64,000 nucleotides of DNA, taken from contig NZ_AKJN02000007.1 in the NCBI RefSeq assembly GCF_000282315.2, positions 1,302,001 to 1,366,000 of the forward strand, given 5' to 3'. The position numbers and the translations under genes were made by a program. The notes under the pieces are model-generated. The model saw nothing but the letters and a program-made list of their open reading frames with translations, was not told where the DNA came from and made no database searches. This stretch comes from Pseudomonas sp. GM41(2012) (lineage in GTDB: Bacteria > Pseudomonadota > Gammaproteobacteria > Pseudomonadales > Pseudomonadaceae). Of this stretch, positions 33,197 through 42,161 are shown piece by piece. The stretch's first letter is position 1. Every line of letters starts with the position of its first letter.

Positions 33197-34912
33197 TTAA
33201 ACCTTGGCACTCACCTCGCTGCGATTCACCAACGCATCCAGCGCATCACTCAAACTCGATGCCTTGTCGCCAATCAGTAGATGCCAAATCCCTCCCTCCA
33301 ACTGACTGACGCCCTGGCAACCCAACGCCTTCAGATCACATTCCGACAACGCCTTGCCATCCGCCAGTTGCAATCGAATCCGGGTCATGGCGATGCAATC
33401 CATCTGCAACACGTTCTCGCCGCCACCCAAAGCGTTCAGCCATTGCTGTGCTTCTGTATTTGCCATCGCCGCAGGTTTCGGTACATCGATCACCGCAGCG
33501 GGGGAGGAAATGATCGCGCGCCCCAACGCAGGCATCGCCAAGCGAATCTCATCGGCAATGCTGTCCGCCATCGGCCCGACCACCACCTGCAAACTCCCAC
33601 CCTTGCCCGGACGCACCACCGCCATCGCACCCAGCGCTTTCAACTGCGCATCGTTTGCCTTGTTGCGATCCACCATGTCCAGCCGCAACCGAGTGGTGCA
33701 GGCACCCACGGTGATCAAATTCTGCGCACCACCCAGCGCCTTGATGTAAGCGCCAGCCCGCTCGCTATCGGCGACGACGACTTTGTCGCCCGTTGGAATG
33801 TCTTCACGCCCCGGGGTCTTGAGGTTGAAGCGGCGAATGCAGAAATCGAACACCACGTAGTAGATCACCGCATACGCCAGCCCCACCGGCACCACCAGCC
33901 AGCCATTGGTGGATTTACCCCAGCCGAGAATCATGTCGATAAAGCCACCGGAGAAGGTAAAGCCGAGGTGGATGTTCAACAGGTTGGTGAGGGCCATCGA
34001 CAAACCCGTTAGCAGCGCGTGCAGTAAAAAGAGCAGTGGCGCGAGGAACATGAAGGCGAATTCGACGGGTTCGGTCACGCCGGTGAGGAACGAGGTGAGC
34101 GCCATGGACAGGAAGATCCCGCCCATGACTTTGCGCCGTTCCGGCAGGGCGTTGCGGTACATCGCCAGGCAGGCGGCGGGCAGGCCGAAGAGCATCATCG
34201 GGAACATGCCGGTGGTGAATTGGCCACCCTTGGGGTCGCCGGCAAAGTAGCGCGAAATATCGCCGGTCACGAGGGCGCCCGTGGTCGGGTCGGTGAAATT
34301 GCCGAAGACGAACCAGGCCATGTTGTTGATGATGTGATGCAGGCCGGTGACGATCAGCAGGCGGTTGAGCACGCCGAAAATGAAGGCGCCGATGCTGCCG
34401 CTTTCCAGCATCAACACACCGAAGCTGTTGATGCCGTGTTGTATGGGCGGCCAGATCAAGCCAAAGATGACGCCCAGGCCGACGGCGGCGAACCCGGTGA
34501 CAATCGGCACGAAGCGCCGGCCGCCGAAGAACGCCAGGTACTCCGGCAGTTTGATGTCCTTGAAACGGTTGTACAGCGCGCCCGCCATCAAGCCGCTGAC
34601 GATCCCGGCGAGCATGCCCATGTTGATGCTCGCGTCGAGCACCTTGAGGGTGGAGATCATCACTAGGTAGCCAATGACTCCGGCCAGGCCTGCGGTGCCG
34701 TTGTTGTCCTTGGCGAAACCGACTGCGATGCCGATGGCGAAGATCATCGCCAGGTTGGCGAAGATCACCTGGCCGGCGTCATGGATGATCGCGATGTTCA
34801 GCAGGTCGGTGTCGCCCAGGCGCAGCAACAGGCCGGCAATCGGCAGGATCGCGATCGGCAGCATCAGCGCGCGGCCGAGGCGTTGCAGGCCTTCGATGAA
34901 GTAGTGGTACAT
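33197..34912 (-). CDS. nagE: N-acetylglucosamine PTS permease NagE (EIIC-EIIB-EIIB')
   Basis: A 571-residue inner-membrane PTS permease that imports and phosphorylates GlcNAc. The EIIC domain spans about 1-365 with the signature GVTEPVEF (278-285). A first EIIB domain (about 385-465) has the phosphorylatable Cys405 in GACTTRLRL. A second EIIB-like domain (about 485-565) aligns well, but the cysteine position is Ala508 (IAMTRIRL), so it cannot carry phosphate in the usual way. There is no EIIA; that is supplied by the fusion protein encoded just upstream. Last gene of the nagRABFE operon. Confidence 0.93.
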   Translation of the reverse strand: MYHYFIEGLQRLGRALMLPIAILPIAGLLLRLGDTDLLNIAIIHDAGQVIFANLAMIFAIGIAVGFAKDNNGTAGLAGVIGYLVMISTLKVLDASINMGMLAGIVSGLMAGALYNRFKDIKLPEYLAFFGGRRFVPIVTGFAAVGLGVIFGLIWPPIQHGINSFGVLMLESGSIGAFIFGVLNRLLIVTGLHHIINNMAWFVFGNFTDPTTGALVTGDISRYFAGDPKGGQFTTGMFPMMLFGLPAACLAMYRNALPERRKVMGGIFLSMALTSFLTGVTEPVEFAFMFLAPLLFLLHALLTGLSMALTNLLNIHLGFTFSGGFIDMILGWGKSTNGWLVVPVGLAYAVIYYVVFDFCIRRFNLKTPGREDIPTGDKVVVADSERAGAYIKALGGAQNLITVGACTTRLRLDMVDRNKANDAQLKALGAMAVVRPGKGGSLQVVVGPMADSIADEIRLAMPALGRAIISSPAAVIDVPKPAAMANTEAQQWLNALGGGENVLQMDCIAMTRIRLQLADGKALSECDLKALGCQGVSQLEGGIWHLLIGDKASSLSDALDALVNRSEVSAKV

Positions 34913-34944
34913 GGCGTATCTCCCTGGATTTTTGTTCTAGTTGT

Positions 34945-37461
34945 TCAGCTCAGAGGCCATTGCTGGTGACAGGCGTGACGCACCGCAGCGGCGCTGCTCA
35001 ATTTGAGCAGGTCCTGGCAGATGCGTCGGCATTCGGCGGCGTCGAGGTGACGGACGCGGTCCTTGATTTCACCGATCTGCACCGGGCTGACCGACAACTC
35101 GCTGACGCCCAGGCCAATCAGCACTGGTGTGGCCAGCGGATCAGAGGCGAGCGCGCCGCAGACACCGACCCAACGGTTATGCACCGCCGCACCAGCGCAG
35201 GTCTGAGCGATCAACCGCAGCAGCGCCGGGTGCATGGCGTCGACCCGCGAGGCGAGGCCAGCGTGGTCGCGGTCCATGGCCAGGGTGTATTGGGACAAGT
35301 CGTTGGTGCCGATCGACAGGAAGTCCGCGTGTTCGGCCAGTTGCTCGGCCAGCAGCGCGGCGGCGGGGACTTCGATCATCACGCCCAGCTCAGGGCGCTC
35401 ACTCACACCGAGTTCAGTGCACAACGCATCGAGACGCTGGCGGACGTGCAGCAACTCATCGACTTCGGTCACCATCGGCAGCAGGATCCGGCAACGCGAC
35501 AGCGGGCTGACATGCAGTAATGCGCGCAATTGCTGATCGAGGATTTCCGGACGGACCTGAGCCAGGCGAATACCGCGCAGACCAAGCACGGGGTTGGCCT
35601 CAGCCGGCAGCGGCAAATAGTCGAGTTGTTTGTCGCCGCCAACGTCGATGGTGCGGATGATCACCGACTTGTTGCCCATGGCGTCGAGCACGGCTTGATA
35701 GGCGACGCGCTGTTCCTCTTCGTCCGGTGCGGTGTTGCGGTCGACGAAGAGAAACTCGGTACGCAGCAAGCCGACGCCGTCGGCGCCATTGGCCAGGGCA
35801 TCAGCCGCTTCAGCGCTGGAGGCCACATTGGCGGCGACTTCAATCTGCAAACCGTCGAGCGTCAGCGCCGGGGTGTGAGCCTGAGCCTGTTGCTCGGCGC
35901 GGCGCTGTTGATGATCGAGTTGCGCCTGATGCACTTCGGCCAAACGTTCGGCACTTGGTATCAGTTCGAGACGACCGCCATCGGCATCCAACACGACCGC
36001 CTGGCCTTGCTGTTGATCCAGCAGCGTAGAACCCAGGGCGACCATGCACGGCAAACCTTTGCCGCGAGCGAGAATCGCCACGTGGGAAGTCGCGCCGCCC
36101 TCGGCCATGCACAACCCGGCAACACCTTGCTGACTGAGTTGCAGCAGATCGGAAGGGGTCAGTTCATGCGCGGCGACGATGGCGCCGGCCGGCACGTCGT
36201 AGTGCCAGGTTTCGCCGAGCAAGGCGCGCAGCACGCGTTGTTTGAGGTCGCGCAGATCGTTGGCGCGCTCGGCCAACAACGGGCTGCCGAGTTGCTGGAG
36301 CACTTCGCACTGCACGTCGATCGATTGGCTCCAGGCGTGGGTTGCGGCCATGCCCTGATCGATGGAGGTGTTTGCTGCGTTCAGCAGCGCCGGGTCTTCG
36401 AGCAGGGCGAGGTGTGCGGCGAAGATCGCTTCTTCGTCGGTGTTCTTATGTTTTCTTGCTTGGGCCAGCGTGTGGTCGATTTCACCGCGCACAACGGTCA
36501 GCGCGGTGTCGAGAGCGAGCAGCTGTTGCTCGGGATCATGGTTGCCGGCGTCCACCGGCAGGCTGATGGCGCTCAAGCGGAACAACGGCCCGCCAACCAA
36601 ACCGGGAGCGGCACAAACACCGTGCAGCACACCCGCTTCGGCAGTTCGAGTGCGTCGGTCAATCGGTGTCGGCGTGGCGGCGTGGCTGTCTTCGGCCAGC
36701 GCTGTGGATAACGCGATCAGCAACGCTTGCAACGCGGCTTCGGCGTCCGGGCCCTGGCAACTGACCTGAACCTCGTCCTGTTCGCCGATGGCCAAGCCCA
36801 TCAATCCGATCAAGCTGTCGCAGGTCGCTGATTTGCCAGCGAAGTGCAGCTGCGATTTGCTCTTGAAACCTTGTGCTGTTTGGCGAATCAACGCTGCCGG
36901 ACGGGCATGCAAACCGCCGCGATGGGCGATGCGAACGTAGCCATGAATCTCTTCCCCGCAGAGCTCCGCTTCAGCCTGTGCGCCCGACGCGTGCCGACGA
37001 ATGATGTGTAGCAATGGCTCGCCAACTTTCACCGACTTCAGCGTGATTGGCCGCGCCTGAAAGTCCTGGCTGTTGGTCAGGATCATCAGGCTGACCAGGC
37101 TTTTGCACTGCTGCGCGACCTTGTCCAGGTCGTAGCGCAACAGCGGCTGGCCGTTGCTGACCCGCGCACCTTCCTTGACCAGCATCGAGAAGCCTTCGCC
37201 CTGCAACTCGACTGTGTCGAGGCCCAGGTGCAGCAGCAATTCGGCGCCGTTGTCGGCACGCAAGGTGACGGCATGGCCGGTGCGCGCGACGTGCACCACG
37301 ATGCCGGCGCACGGGGCGTGGAGGGTGTCGTTCAGCGGATCGATGGCGATCCCGTCGCCCATCGCACCGCTGGCGAACACCGGGTCCGGGACTTTGGCGA
37401 GCGTGAGCACCGGGCCGCTGAGCGGGGCGCTGAGGGTCAGCTCTTTATTATTGTTGTGCAT
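34945..37461 (-). CDS. nagF: PTS EIIA-HPr-enzyme I fusion protein (NagF)
   Basis: An 838-residue multi-domain phosphotransferase that passes phosphate from phosphoenolpyruvate to NagE. EIIA(Glc-type) spans about 8-155 with His78 in LLLHLGLDT; HPr about 173-255 with His185 in GGLHARPAA; enzyme I about 280-830 with His460 in GGATSHVAIL and the PEP-binding Cys region WVGVCGALASD near the end. All phosphorylation sites are present. The fusion makes this transporter independent of a general PTS, which fits Pseudomonas. nagE follows after 32 bases. Confidence 0.94.
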   Translation of the reverse strand: MHNNNKELTLSAPLSGPVLTLAKVPDPVFASGAMGDGIAIDPLNDTLHAPCAGIVVHVARTGHAVTLRADNGAELLLHLGLDTVELQGEGFSMLVKEGARVSNGQPLLRYDLDKVAQQCKSLVSLMILTNSQDFQARPITLKSVKVGEPLLHIIRRHASGAQAEAELCGEEIHGYVRIAHRGGLHARPAALIRQTAQGFKSKSQLHFAGKSATCDSLIGLMGLAIGEQDEVQVSCQGPDAEAALQALLIALSTALAEDSHAATPTPIDRRTRTAEAGVLHGVCAAPGLVGGPLFRLSAISLPVDAGNHDPEQQLLALDTALTVVRGEIDHTLAQARKHKNTDEEAIFAAHLALLEDPALLNAANTSIDQGMAATHAWSQSIDVQCEVLQQLGSPLLAERANDLRDLKQRVLRALLGETWHYDVPAGAIVAAHELTPSDLLQLSQQGVAGLCMAEGGATSHVAILARGKGLPCMVALGSTLLDQQQGQAVVLDADGGRLELIPSAERLAEVHQAQLDHQQRRAEQQAQAHTPALTLDGLQIEVAANVASSAEAADALANGADGVGLLRTEFLFVDRNTAPDEEEQRVAYQAVLDAMGNKSVIIRTIDVGGDKQLDYLPLPAEANPVLGLRGIRLAQVRPEILDQQLRALLHVSPLSRCRILLPMVTEVDELLHVRQRLDALCTELGVSERPELGVMIEVPAAALLAEQLAEHADFLSIGTNDLSQYTLAMDRDHAGLASRVDAMHPALLRLIAQTCAGAAVHNRWVGVCGALASDPLATPVLIGLGVSELSVSPVQIGEIKDRVRHLDAAECRRICQDLLKLSSAAAVRHACHQQWPLS

Positions 37462-37542
37462 GGCTCGGTCTCATCAGTAAAAAACTACGGTTCGGATCAA
37501 CTCGCCCGCCCCCTCTCTTGGGTTTTTCGTGCGCGCTTTGAA

Positions 37543-38565
37543 TTAATGGGTGCGGGTCACTTTGCTCAAGTGTCGCGGCTGGTCCGGGTCCAGGCCTCGG
37601 GCGACGGCCAATCCGGCGGCCATGACGTAGAAACTCTGGATCGCCAGAATCGGGTCGAGGGCCGGGTGCTCGGCACGGCTCAGGGTGAGGTCGCGTTCGG
37701 CAATGTCATCCGGTGCGGCCAGCAACACGCGGGCACCGCGCTGGCGCATGTCGGCGGCGAGGCTCAGCAAACCGGCCTGCTCGGCGCCGCGTGGGGCGAA
37801 GATCAGCAGTGGATAATTTTCATCGATCAACGCCATCGGGCCATGACGGACCTCGGCGCTGCTGAAGGCTTCGGCCTGGATCGCCGAGGTTTCCTTGAAT
37901 TTCAACGCGGCTTCCTGGGCGATGGCGAAACCGGCGCCACGGCCAATCACCATCAGGCGTTGGCAATTACGCAGGGCATCGATGGCCAGGCTCCAGTCCT
38001 GTTGCGCCGCCTCGCGCAAACCTTCCGGCAGTGCGAGGCCGGCCTCCAGCAATTGCGTGTCCTCTTTCCAGTGGGCGATCAGACGGGCGCTGGCGCTAAG
38101 GGTGGCGATAAAACTTTTGGTCGCCGCGACGCTGTTTTCGGTGCCAGCACAAAGCGGCAAGCTGAACTCACACGCCGCCTCCAGCGGCGAACTCTCGGCG
38201 TTGACCATCGAGATGCTCAGGGCGCCGCGCTTGCGCAGCAGACGCATGCTGTTCACCAGATCGGGACTTTGCCCGGACTGCGAGAAAGCGAACGCCACTT
38301 GGCCGCTGACCTTCAGCGGCGCTTGCAGCATGGTCACCACCGACATCGGCAACGATGCCACCGGGAAGCCCAATTGCTGCATGGTCAGGTAGGCGAAGTA
38401 ACTGGCGGCATGATCGGAGCTGCCGCGAGCGACGGTCATCACCACTTGCGGCGGCTGACGGCGAAGGCGCCCGGCGATCTCGATCATTTGCGGGTCGAGT
38501 TGCTGCAATTGGGCCTGCACGGCTTCGAATGAGGACAGCGCCTCTTCAAGCATTTTTGAAGTCAA
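37543..38565 (-). CDS. nagB: SIS-domain glucosamine-6-phosphate deaminase (isomerising type)
   Basis: A 340-residue protein with two SIS sugar-isomerase domains, like the isomerase half of GlmS; it shows ARGSSDHAASYFAYL and SGQSPDLVNSMRLLRKRGA. In this cluster it should convert GlcN-6-P to fructose-6-P and ammonia; it is not the classical NagB fold. The start is probably TTG at 38565, because AAGGAG lies 6 bases upstream, rather than ATG at 38553 which has none. It then overlaps nagA by 20 bases. The symbol reflects function in the cluster. Confidence 0.85.
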   Translation of the reverse strand: MTSKMLEEALSSFEAVQAQLQQLDPQMIEIAGRLRRQPPQVVMTVARGSSDHAASYFAYLTMQQLGFPVASLPMSVVTMLQAPLKVSGQVAFAFSQSGQSPDLVNSMRLLRKRGALSISMVNAESSPLEAACEFSLPLCAGTENSVAATKSFIATLSASARLIAHWKEDTQLLEAGLALPEGLREAAQQDWSLAIDALRNCQRLMVIGRGAGFAIAQEAALKFKETSAIQAEAFSSAEVRHGPMALIDENYPLLIFAPRGAEQAGLLSLAADMRQRGARVLLAAPDDIAERDLTLSRAEHPALDPILAIQSFYVMAAGLAVARGLDPDQPRHLSKVTRTH

Positions 38566-39652
38566 TGTCTTCTCCTTCGACCATGACGGCGGTCAGTGTG
38601 AGTGAGCGATCGAGCCGCACGCAGTCGGCCCAGCTGCCGGGTTGCAGGCGCCCGCGTTCGTTGAGGCCGAGGTAGTCGGCGGGGAATTGCGAAAGACGTT
38701 GCGAGGCCTCGGCGATCGGCAAACCGATCTTCACCAGATTGCGCAGGGCCTGATCCATGGTCAGCGTGCTGCCGGCCAGCGTGCCGTCGGGCAAGCGCAC
38801 ACCGCCCAGGCATTTGGTCACGGTGTGGCTGCCGAGCTTGTACTCACCGTCCGGCATACCCGCTGCGGCGGTCGAATCGGTAACGCAATACAGACACGGG
38901 ATTGAGCGCAGGGCCACACGGATGGCGCCGGGGTGCACGTGCAGCAAGTCCGGAATCAGTTCTGCGTATTTGGCGTGAGCCAGTGCCGCGCCGACGATGC
39001 CCGGCTCACGGTGATGCAGCGGGCTCATGGCGTTGTAGAGGTGGGTGAAACTGCTGGCGCCGGCGTTCAGCGCGGCAACGCCTTCCTCGTAGCTGCCGAG
39101 GGTGTGGCCGATTTGCATGCGCACACCGCGAGCGCTGAGGTCACGGATCAAGGCGTCGTGGCCGGCGATTTCCGGGGCGATGGTGATCACCCGGATCGGC
39201 GCGAGTGCCAGGTATTCTTCGACTTCGGCCATCAATGCGGTGTGGGCGAAATTCGGTTGGGCGCCGAGTTTGCCGGGGTTGATGTATGGGCCTTCAAGGT
39301 GCACGCCGAGGACTCGGGCGCTGCCTTTCGGGCGCTGTTCGCAATATTCGCCGACGGCTTTGAGCACGCTGGAAATTTCTGCAGGCGGCGCGGTCATGGT
39401 GGTCGCCAGCAGCGAGGTCGTGCCGAAACGCACGTGGGTTTTGGTGATGGTCTGGAAGGCTGGCGCACCTTCCATGATGTCTTTGCCGCCGCCGCCATGA
39501 ACGTGCAGGTCGATGAAACCCGGCAGCAGGTAAGGCAGGTCGTTGTCGGCCGGATCGCACGGTTGGCCTTCGATCGATACGACCTTGCCGTGTTCGTGAG
39601 TCAGCCGGCCGCGAACCCAGCCGTGGGCGGTGAGGATGTTGTCTTCGGACAT
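38546..39652 (-). CDS. nagA: N-acetylglucosamine-6-phosphate deacetylase
   Basis: A 368-residue amidohydrolase that removes acetate from GlcNAc-6-P. It has the metal-binding motif GFIDLHVHGGGG near residue 55, the ligand Glu in GVHLEGPYINPGKLGA, His in IGHTLGSYEEG and FTHLYNAMSPLHHREPG, and the catalytic Asp in CVTDSTAAAGMPDG. The ATG at 39652 is chosen; the longer reading runs into nagR. It lies 20 bases after nagR and overlaps nagB, so it is in the same operon. Confidence 0.95.
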   Translation of the reverse strand: MSEDNILTAHGWVRGRLTHEHGKVVSIEGQPCDPADNDLPYLLPGFIDLHVHGGGGKDIMEGAPAFQTITKTHVRFGTTSLLATTMTAPPAEISSVLKAVGEYCEQRPKGSARVLGVHLEGPYINPGKLGAQPNFAHTALMAEVEEYLALAPIRVITIAPEIAGHDALIRDLSARGVRMQIGHTLGSYEEGVAALNAGASSFTHLYNAMSPLHHREPGIVGAALAHAKYAELIPDLLHVHPGAIRVALRSIPCLYCVTDSTAAAGMPDGEYKLGSHTVTKCLGGVRLPDGTLAGSTLTMDQALRNLVKIGLPIAEASQRLSQFPADYLGLNERGRLQPGSWADCVRLDRSLTLTAVMVEGEDIDFKNA

Positions 39653-39672
39653 GATCGGTTCTCGTTGCTCGA

Positions 39673-40404
39673 TTAGCGGCGAAGCTCTGCGACAAAGTCG
39701 TAGTAGTCGTTGCGGCAATAGGTGTCGGTGACTTCGATCGGCGTGTTGTCTTCCAGGTAGCCGACCCGGGTCATCAGCAGCATGGCGGTGCCGGGGGCGA
39801 TGCCCACCAGGGCGGCGAATTCGTCCGAGGCGTTGATCGCCTGAATGTGCTGCAGGGCGCGGACGATCGGCTTGCCGATGCCGTCGAGGTATTCGTACAG
39901 GGAGTCGCCCACCGCTTGCGGCTTGGGAATGATCGAGGCGGGCAGGGTGCTCATTTCGATTGCCATCACCGTGTCGTCGGCTTTGCGCAGTCGCTTGAGC
40001 CGGGCGACCTTGTCGTTCGGCGAGAGGCCCAGGCGGATCAGTTCTTCGTGGGTCGGCGGAGTGATTTCACGCTCCAGCCATTGCGAGCCGGGGACGAAGC
40101 CTTTCAGGCGCAGCATCTCGCTGAAACCCGAGAGGCGCGACAGCGGTTGTTCCAGGCGTGGGGTGATGAAGGTGCCGGAACCCTGGTTGCGGCGAATCAG
40201 GCCTTGTTCGAACAGAACTTCCAGCGCCTTGCGGGCGGTGACGCGGGAGATGCCCAGCATTTCGCTGAGGTTGCGCTCCGACGGCATGGCCTGTTCGGCT
40301 TTCCACTGGCCGGCATGGATCGCCGCTTCCAGATTGCGCGCCAGTTGCAGGTACAACGGCGTGGGCTGGGTGTCGTCAGGACGTAGGGCCTGGAGGTCAT
40401 TCAT
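39673..40404 (-). CDS. nagR: GntR/HutC-family regulator NagR
   Basis: A 243-residue regulator with an N-terminal GntR winged helix (PSERNLSEMLGISRVTARKAL is the region near 45-65) and a C-terminal UTRA effector domain typical of NagR/YvoA/DasR, which sense GlcNAc-6-P or GlcN-6-P. The ATG at 40404 gives MNDLQALRPDD. As first gene of nagRABFE it probably represses the whole operon and itself. Candidate operators lie upstream at 40461-40472 and 40554-40565. Confidence 0.9.
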   Translation of the reverse strand: MNDLQALRPDDTQPTPLYLQLARNLEAAIHAGQWKAEQAMPSERNLSEMLGISRVTARKALEVLFEQGLIRRNQGSGTFITPRLEQPLSRLSGFSEMLRLKGFVPGSQWLEREITPPTHEELIRLGLSPNDKVARLKRLRKADDTVMAIEMSTLPASIIPKPQAVGDSLYEYLDGIGKPIVRALQHIQAINASDEFAALVGIAPGTAMLLMTRVGYLEDNTPIEVTDTYCRNDYYDFVAELRR

Positions 40405-40460
40405 GTATGTTTGGTCCGATGCGGATATAGGATTGTTGTCGCCCGGTGGTGGGGTGAAAC

Positions 40461-40565
40461 CTAATACCACTTAAATACCATGTCAATGAGACCACTTTGC
40501 TGTTGGCGTGGGAAAGCCTGCCCTGATGGATGGGTAATAGGGTTGATGGTTTGAAGTGGTATTAG
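40461..40565 (-). promoter_or_regulatory. Candidate NagR operator boxes
   Basis: The 12-base word AAGTGGTATTAG occurs exactly on the minus strand at 40461-40472 and on the plus strand at 40554-40565, 57 to 161 bases upstream of nagR. It resembles half of the DasR/YvoA-type box (AGTGGTATAGACCACT-like), and TGGTAT is repeated at 40474-40480. Binding by NagR is inferred. Confidence 0.45.
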
Positions 40566-40584
40566 TGGTGGGGATTTCAACAGC

Positions 40585-40662
40585 AAAGATCGCAGCCTTC
40601 GGCAGCTCCTACGAGTGAAATTGGTATCTACCCGGTAGGAGCTGCCGAAGGCTGCGATCTTT
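40585..40662. repeat. Inverted repeat of the GTAGGAGCTGCCGAAGGCTGCGATC class
   Basis: AAAGATCGCAGCCTTCGGCA with GCTCCTAC, and GTAGGAGC with TGCCGAAGGCTGCGATCTTT, are perfect 28-base complements around 22 bases. Outer parts match the repeat at 33090-33185. Confidence 0.9.
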
Positions 40663-40731
40663 TGATTTATTTTTTCAGAGGGCGACCGAAGGTAGCGGTC
40701 GAAACACGAATTAACTGGCGACGCGGTCCAC

Positions 40732-40865
40732 TGTGGCGAGGGGGCTTGCCCCCGTTCGGCTGCGAAGCAGTCGTAAAATCAGAAAACGCGGTTGTGCCAG
40801 TTGAACCACGATTGCAGGTTTTGGCACTGCTTCGCAGCGCAACGGGGGTAAACCCCCTCGCCACA
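40732..40865. repeat. Inverted repeat of the TGTGGCGAGGGG class
   Basis: TGTGGCGAGGGGGCTTGCCC, CCGTTCGGCTGCGAAGCAGT on the left; ACTGCTTCGCAGCGCAACGG, GGGTAAACCCCCTCGCCACA on the right. The arms pair with a few mismatches around about 54 bases. Same class as 15441-15623 (inner part) and 46981-47100. Confidence 0.85.
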
Positions 40866-40895
40866 AAAGCTTCTCGCCAGCCTTAAAGTTACCCG

Positions 40896-41399
40896 TTACG
40901 GACGGATTTCGATCATCGTGCCGTCCGGCACCAAACCCCAAACCTCGCGCATGTCCATGTTGCGCATGGCAATGCAGCCGTCGGTCCAGTCCAGCGTGTG
41001 GAACAGGTCTTCGGGGTTTTCTTCAGTGTCCGGGGTGCCGTGGATCATGATCATGCTACCGGGTTCGACGCCTTCACGTCGGGAGCGTACGGAGTCACTG
41101 ATGTTCGGGTAGGAGATGTGCATCGCCAGATTGAATTTATCGCTGACCTTGCGCCAGTCCAGCCAGTAAAAACCTTCAGGCGTGCGTTTGTCGCCTTCCA
41201 TGAGTTTCGGGCCGATGGGTCTTTTTCCCAATGAGATGCGATAGGTCTTGATCGGCTTGCCGTCATTGATCAATTGCAATTGGTGGGCGGACTTGAGCAC
41301 GAGAACTTTTTCGATGACTTTGCCGTCCAGCGATTCCGCAACGGAAGCCTGGGAGACAGCGACGAACGCCAAGCAAAACAGGGCAAGCAACCAGCGCAT
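40896..41399 (-). CDS. Periplasmic L,D-transpeptidase family protein (YkuD domain)
   Basis: A 167-residue exported protein. Residues 1-20 are a signal peptide (MRWLLALFCLAFVAVSQASVA). The YkuD catalytic domain shows MIHGTPDTEENPEDL and the catalytic motif WTDGCIAMRN with the active-site Cys and Arg; the usual serine of the SxGC motif is Asp-Gly here (TDGC). Family members make or remodel 3-3 crosslinks or lipoprotein links in peptidoglycan. The ATG at 41399 is preferred since it starts the signal peptide. A YkuD gene next to nagR also occurs in P. aeruginosa as I recall. Confidence 0.85.
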   Translation of the reverse strand: MRWLLALFCLAFVAVSQASVAESLDGKVIEKVLVLKSAHQLQLINDGKPIKTYRISLGKRPIGPKLMEGDKRTPEGFYWLDWRKVSDKFNLAMHISYPNISDSVRSRREGVEPGSMIMIHGTPDTEENPEDLFHTLDWTDGCIAMRNMDMREVWGLVPDGTMIEIRP

Positions 41400-41463
41400 T
41401 GAAACGATATCCCTAAGAGGTGTCGCGACTATTAAGTTATAGGTGATTTTAGAGCCAGGAGCT

Positions 41464-42015
41464 TTATGTGTTGGCAGGCTGAGCAAGTGGCGGGATCGAC
41501 TCGGACCGCACGGGGTAGACCTCGGCCCGCCGGTCAGCAAAGAAGCATTCTAAGGTACGGCCCACTGTGCGGAAAGCCAACTCGGACCACGGGATGTCGG
41601 CTTCGTCGAAAAGCGCCACTTCCAGGCTCTCGGGGCCGGCGGCAAAGTCCAGGTCCACCAGCTCGGCGCGGAAGAACACATGCACCTGGCTGATGTGCGG
41701 CACGTCGATCAATGTATAGATGCTCAGGTTGCGCACCCGCGCGCAGGCTTCTTCGGCCGTCTCGCGAATGGCCGCCTGCTCGATGGTTTCCCCGTTTTCC
41801 ATGAAACCGGCGGGCAGGGTCCAATAACCGCGCCGAGGCTCGATGGCGCGTCGGCACAGCAAGACCTTGGAGCCCCAGGTCGCCACGCAACCGGCGACGA
41901 TATTGGGGTTCTGGTAGTGAATCGCCTGACAGCTGTCGCAGACAAAACGCAGGCGCGAATCGCCCTCTGGAATGCGTTGGGTCACCGGGTTGCCGCACTG
42001 ACTGCAAAATTTCAT
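41464..42015 (-). CDS. Nudix hydrolase with N-terminal zinc ribbon
   Basis: A 183-residue hydrolase of the NudC-like/zinc-ribbon Nudix class. The N-terminal ribbon has two CxxC pairs (MKFCSQCGN and FVCDSCQAIHYQNP). The Nudix box appears as GFMENGETIEQAAIRETAEE within residues about 74-95 and looks complete. The substrate is a nucleoside diphosphate derivative but cannot be named. It is divergent from a second Nudix gene at 42162. Confidence 0.88.
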   Translation of the reverse strand: MKFCSQCGNPVTQRIPEGDSRLRFVCDSCQAIHYQNPNIVAGCVATWGSKVLLCRRAIEPRRGYWTLPAGFMENGETIEQAAIRETAEEACARVRNLSIYTLIDVPHISQVHVFFRAELVDLDFAAGPESLEVALFDEADIPWSELAFRTVGRTLECFFADRRAEVYPVRSESIPPLAQPANT

Positions 42016-42161
42016 GCTTGGGTTCCTGAATGCTGCGCCTATCTTGGCGTGCGGCGGTGTCTGTCGGCAAGTTGTCGTTTAGCGACATGCAGTGGTTATG
42101 GGGTTGGGCGGCCGGTTCGATTGGTGCATGATGCGAGATAGAGAACAAATCGAGAAGACTC

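Larger units (their letters stand above)
40405..40895. other. Spacer upstream of nagR
   Basis: These 491 bases carry no gene. They hold the nag operon promoter region with two opposed AAGTGGTATTAG boxes, an inverted repeat at 40585-40662, a second inverted repeat at 40732-40865, and the 3' end region of the L,D-transpeptidase gene. Confidence 0.7.
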
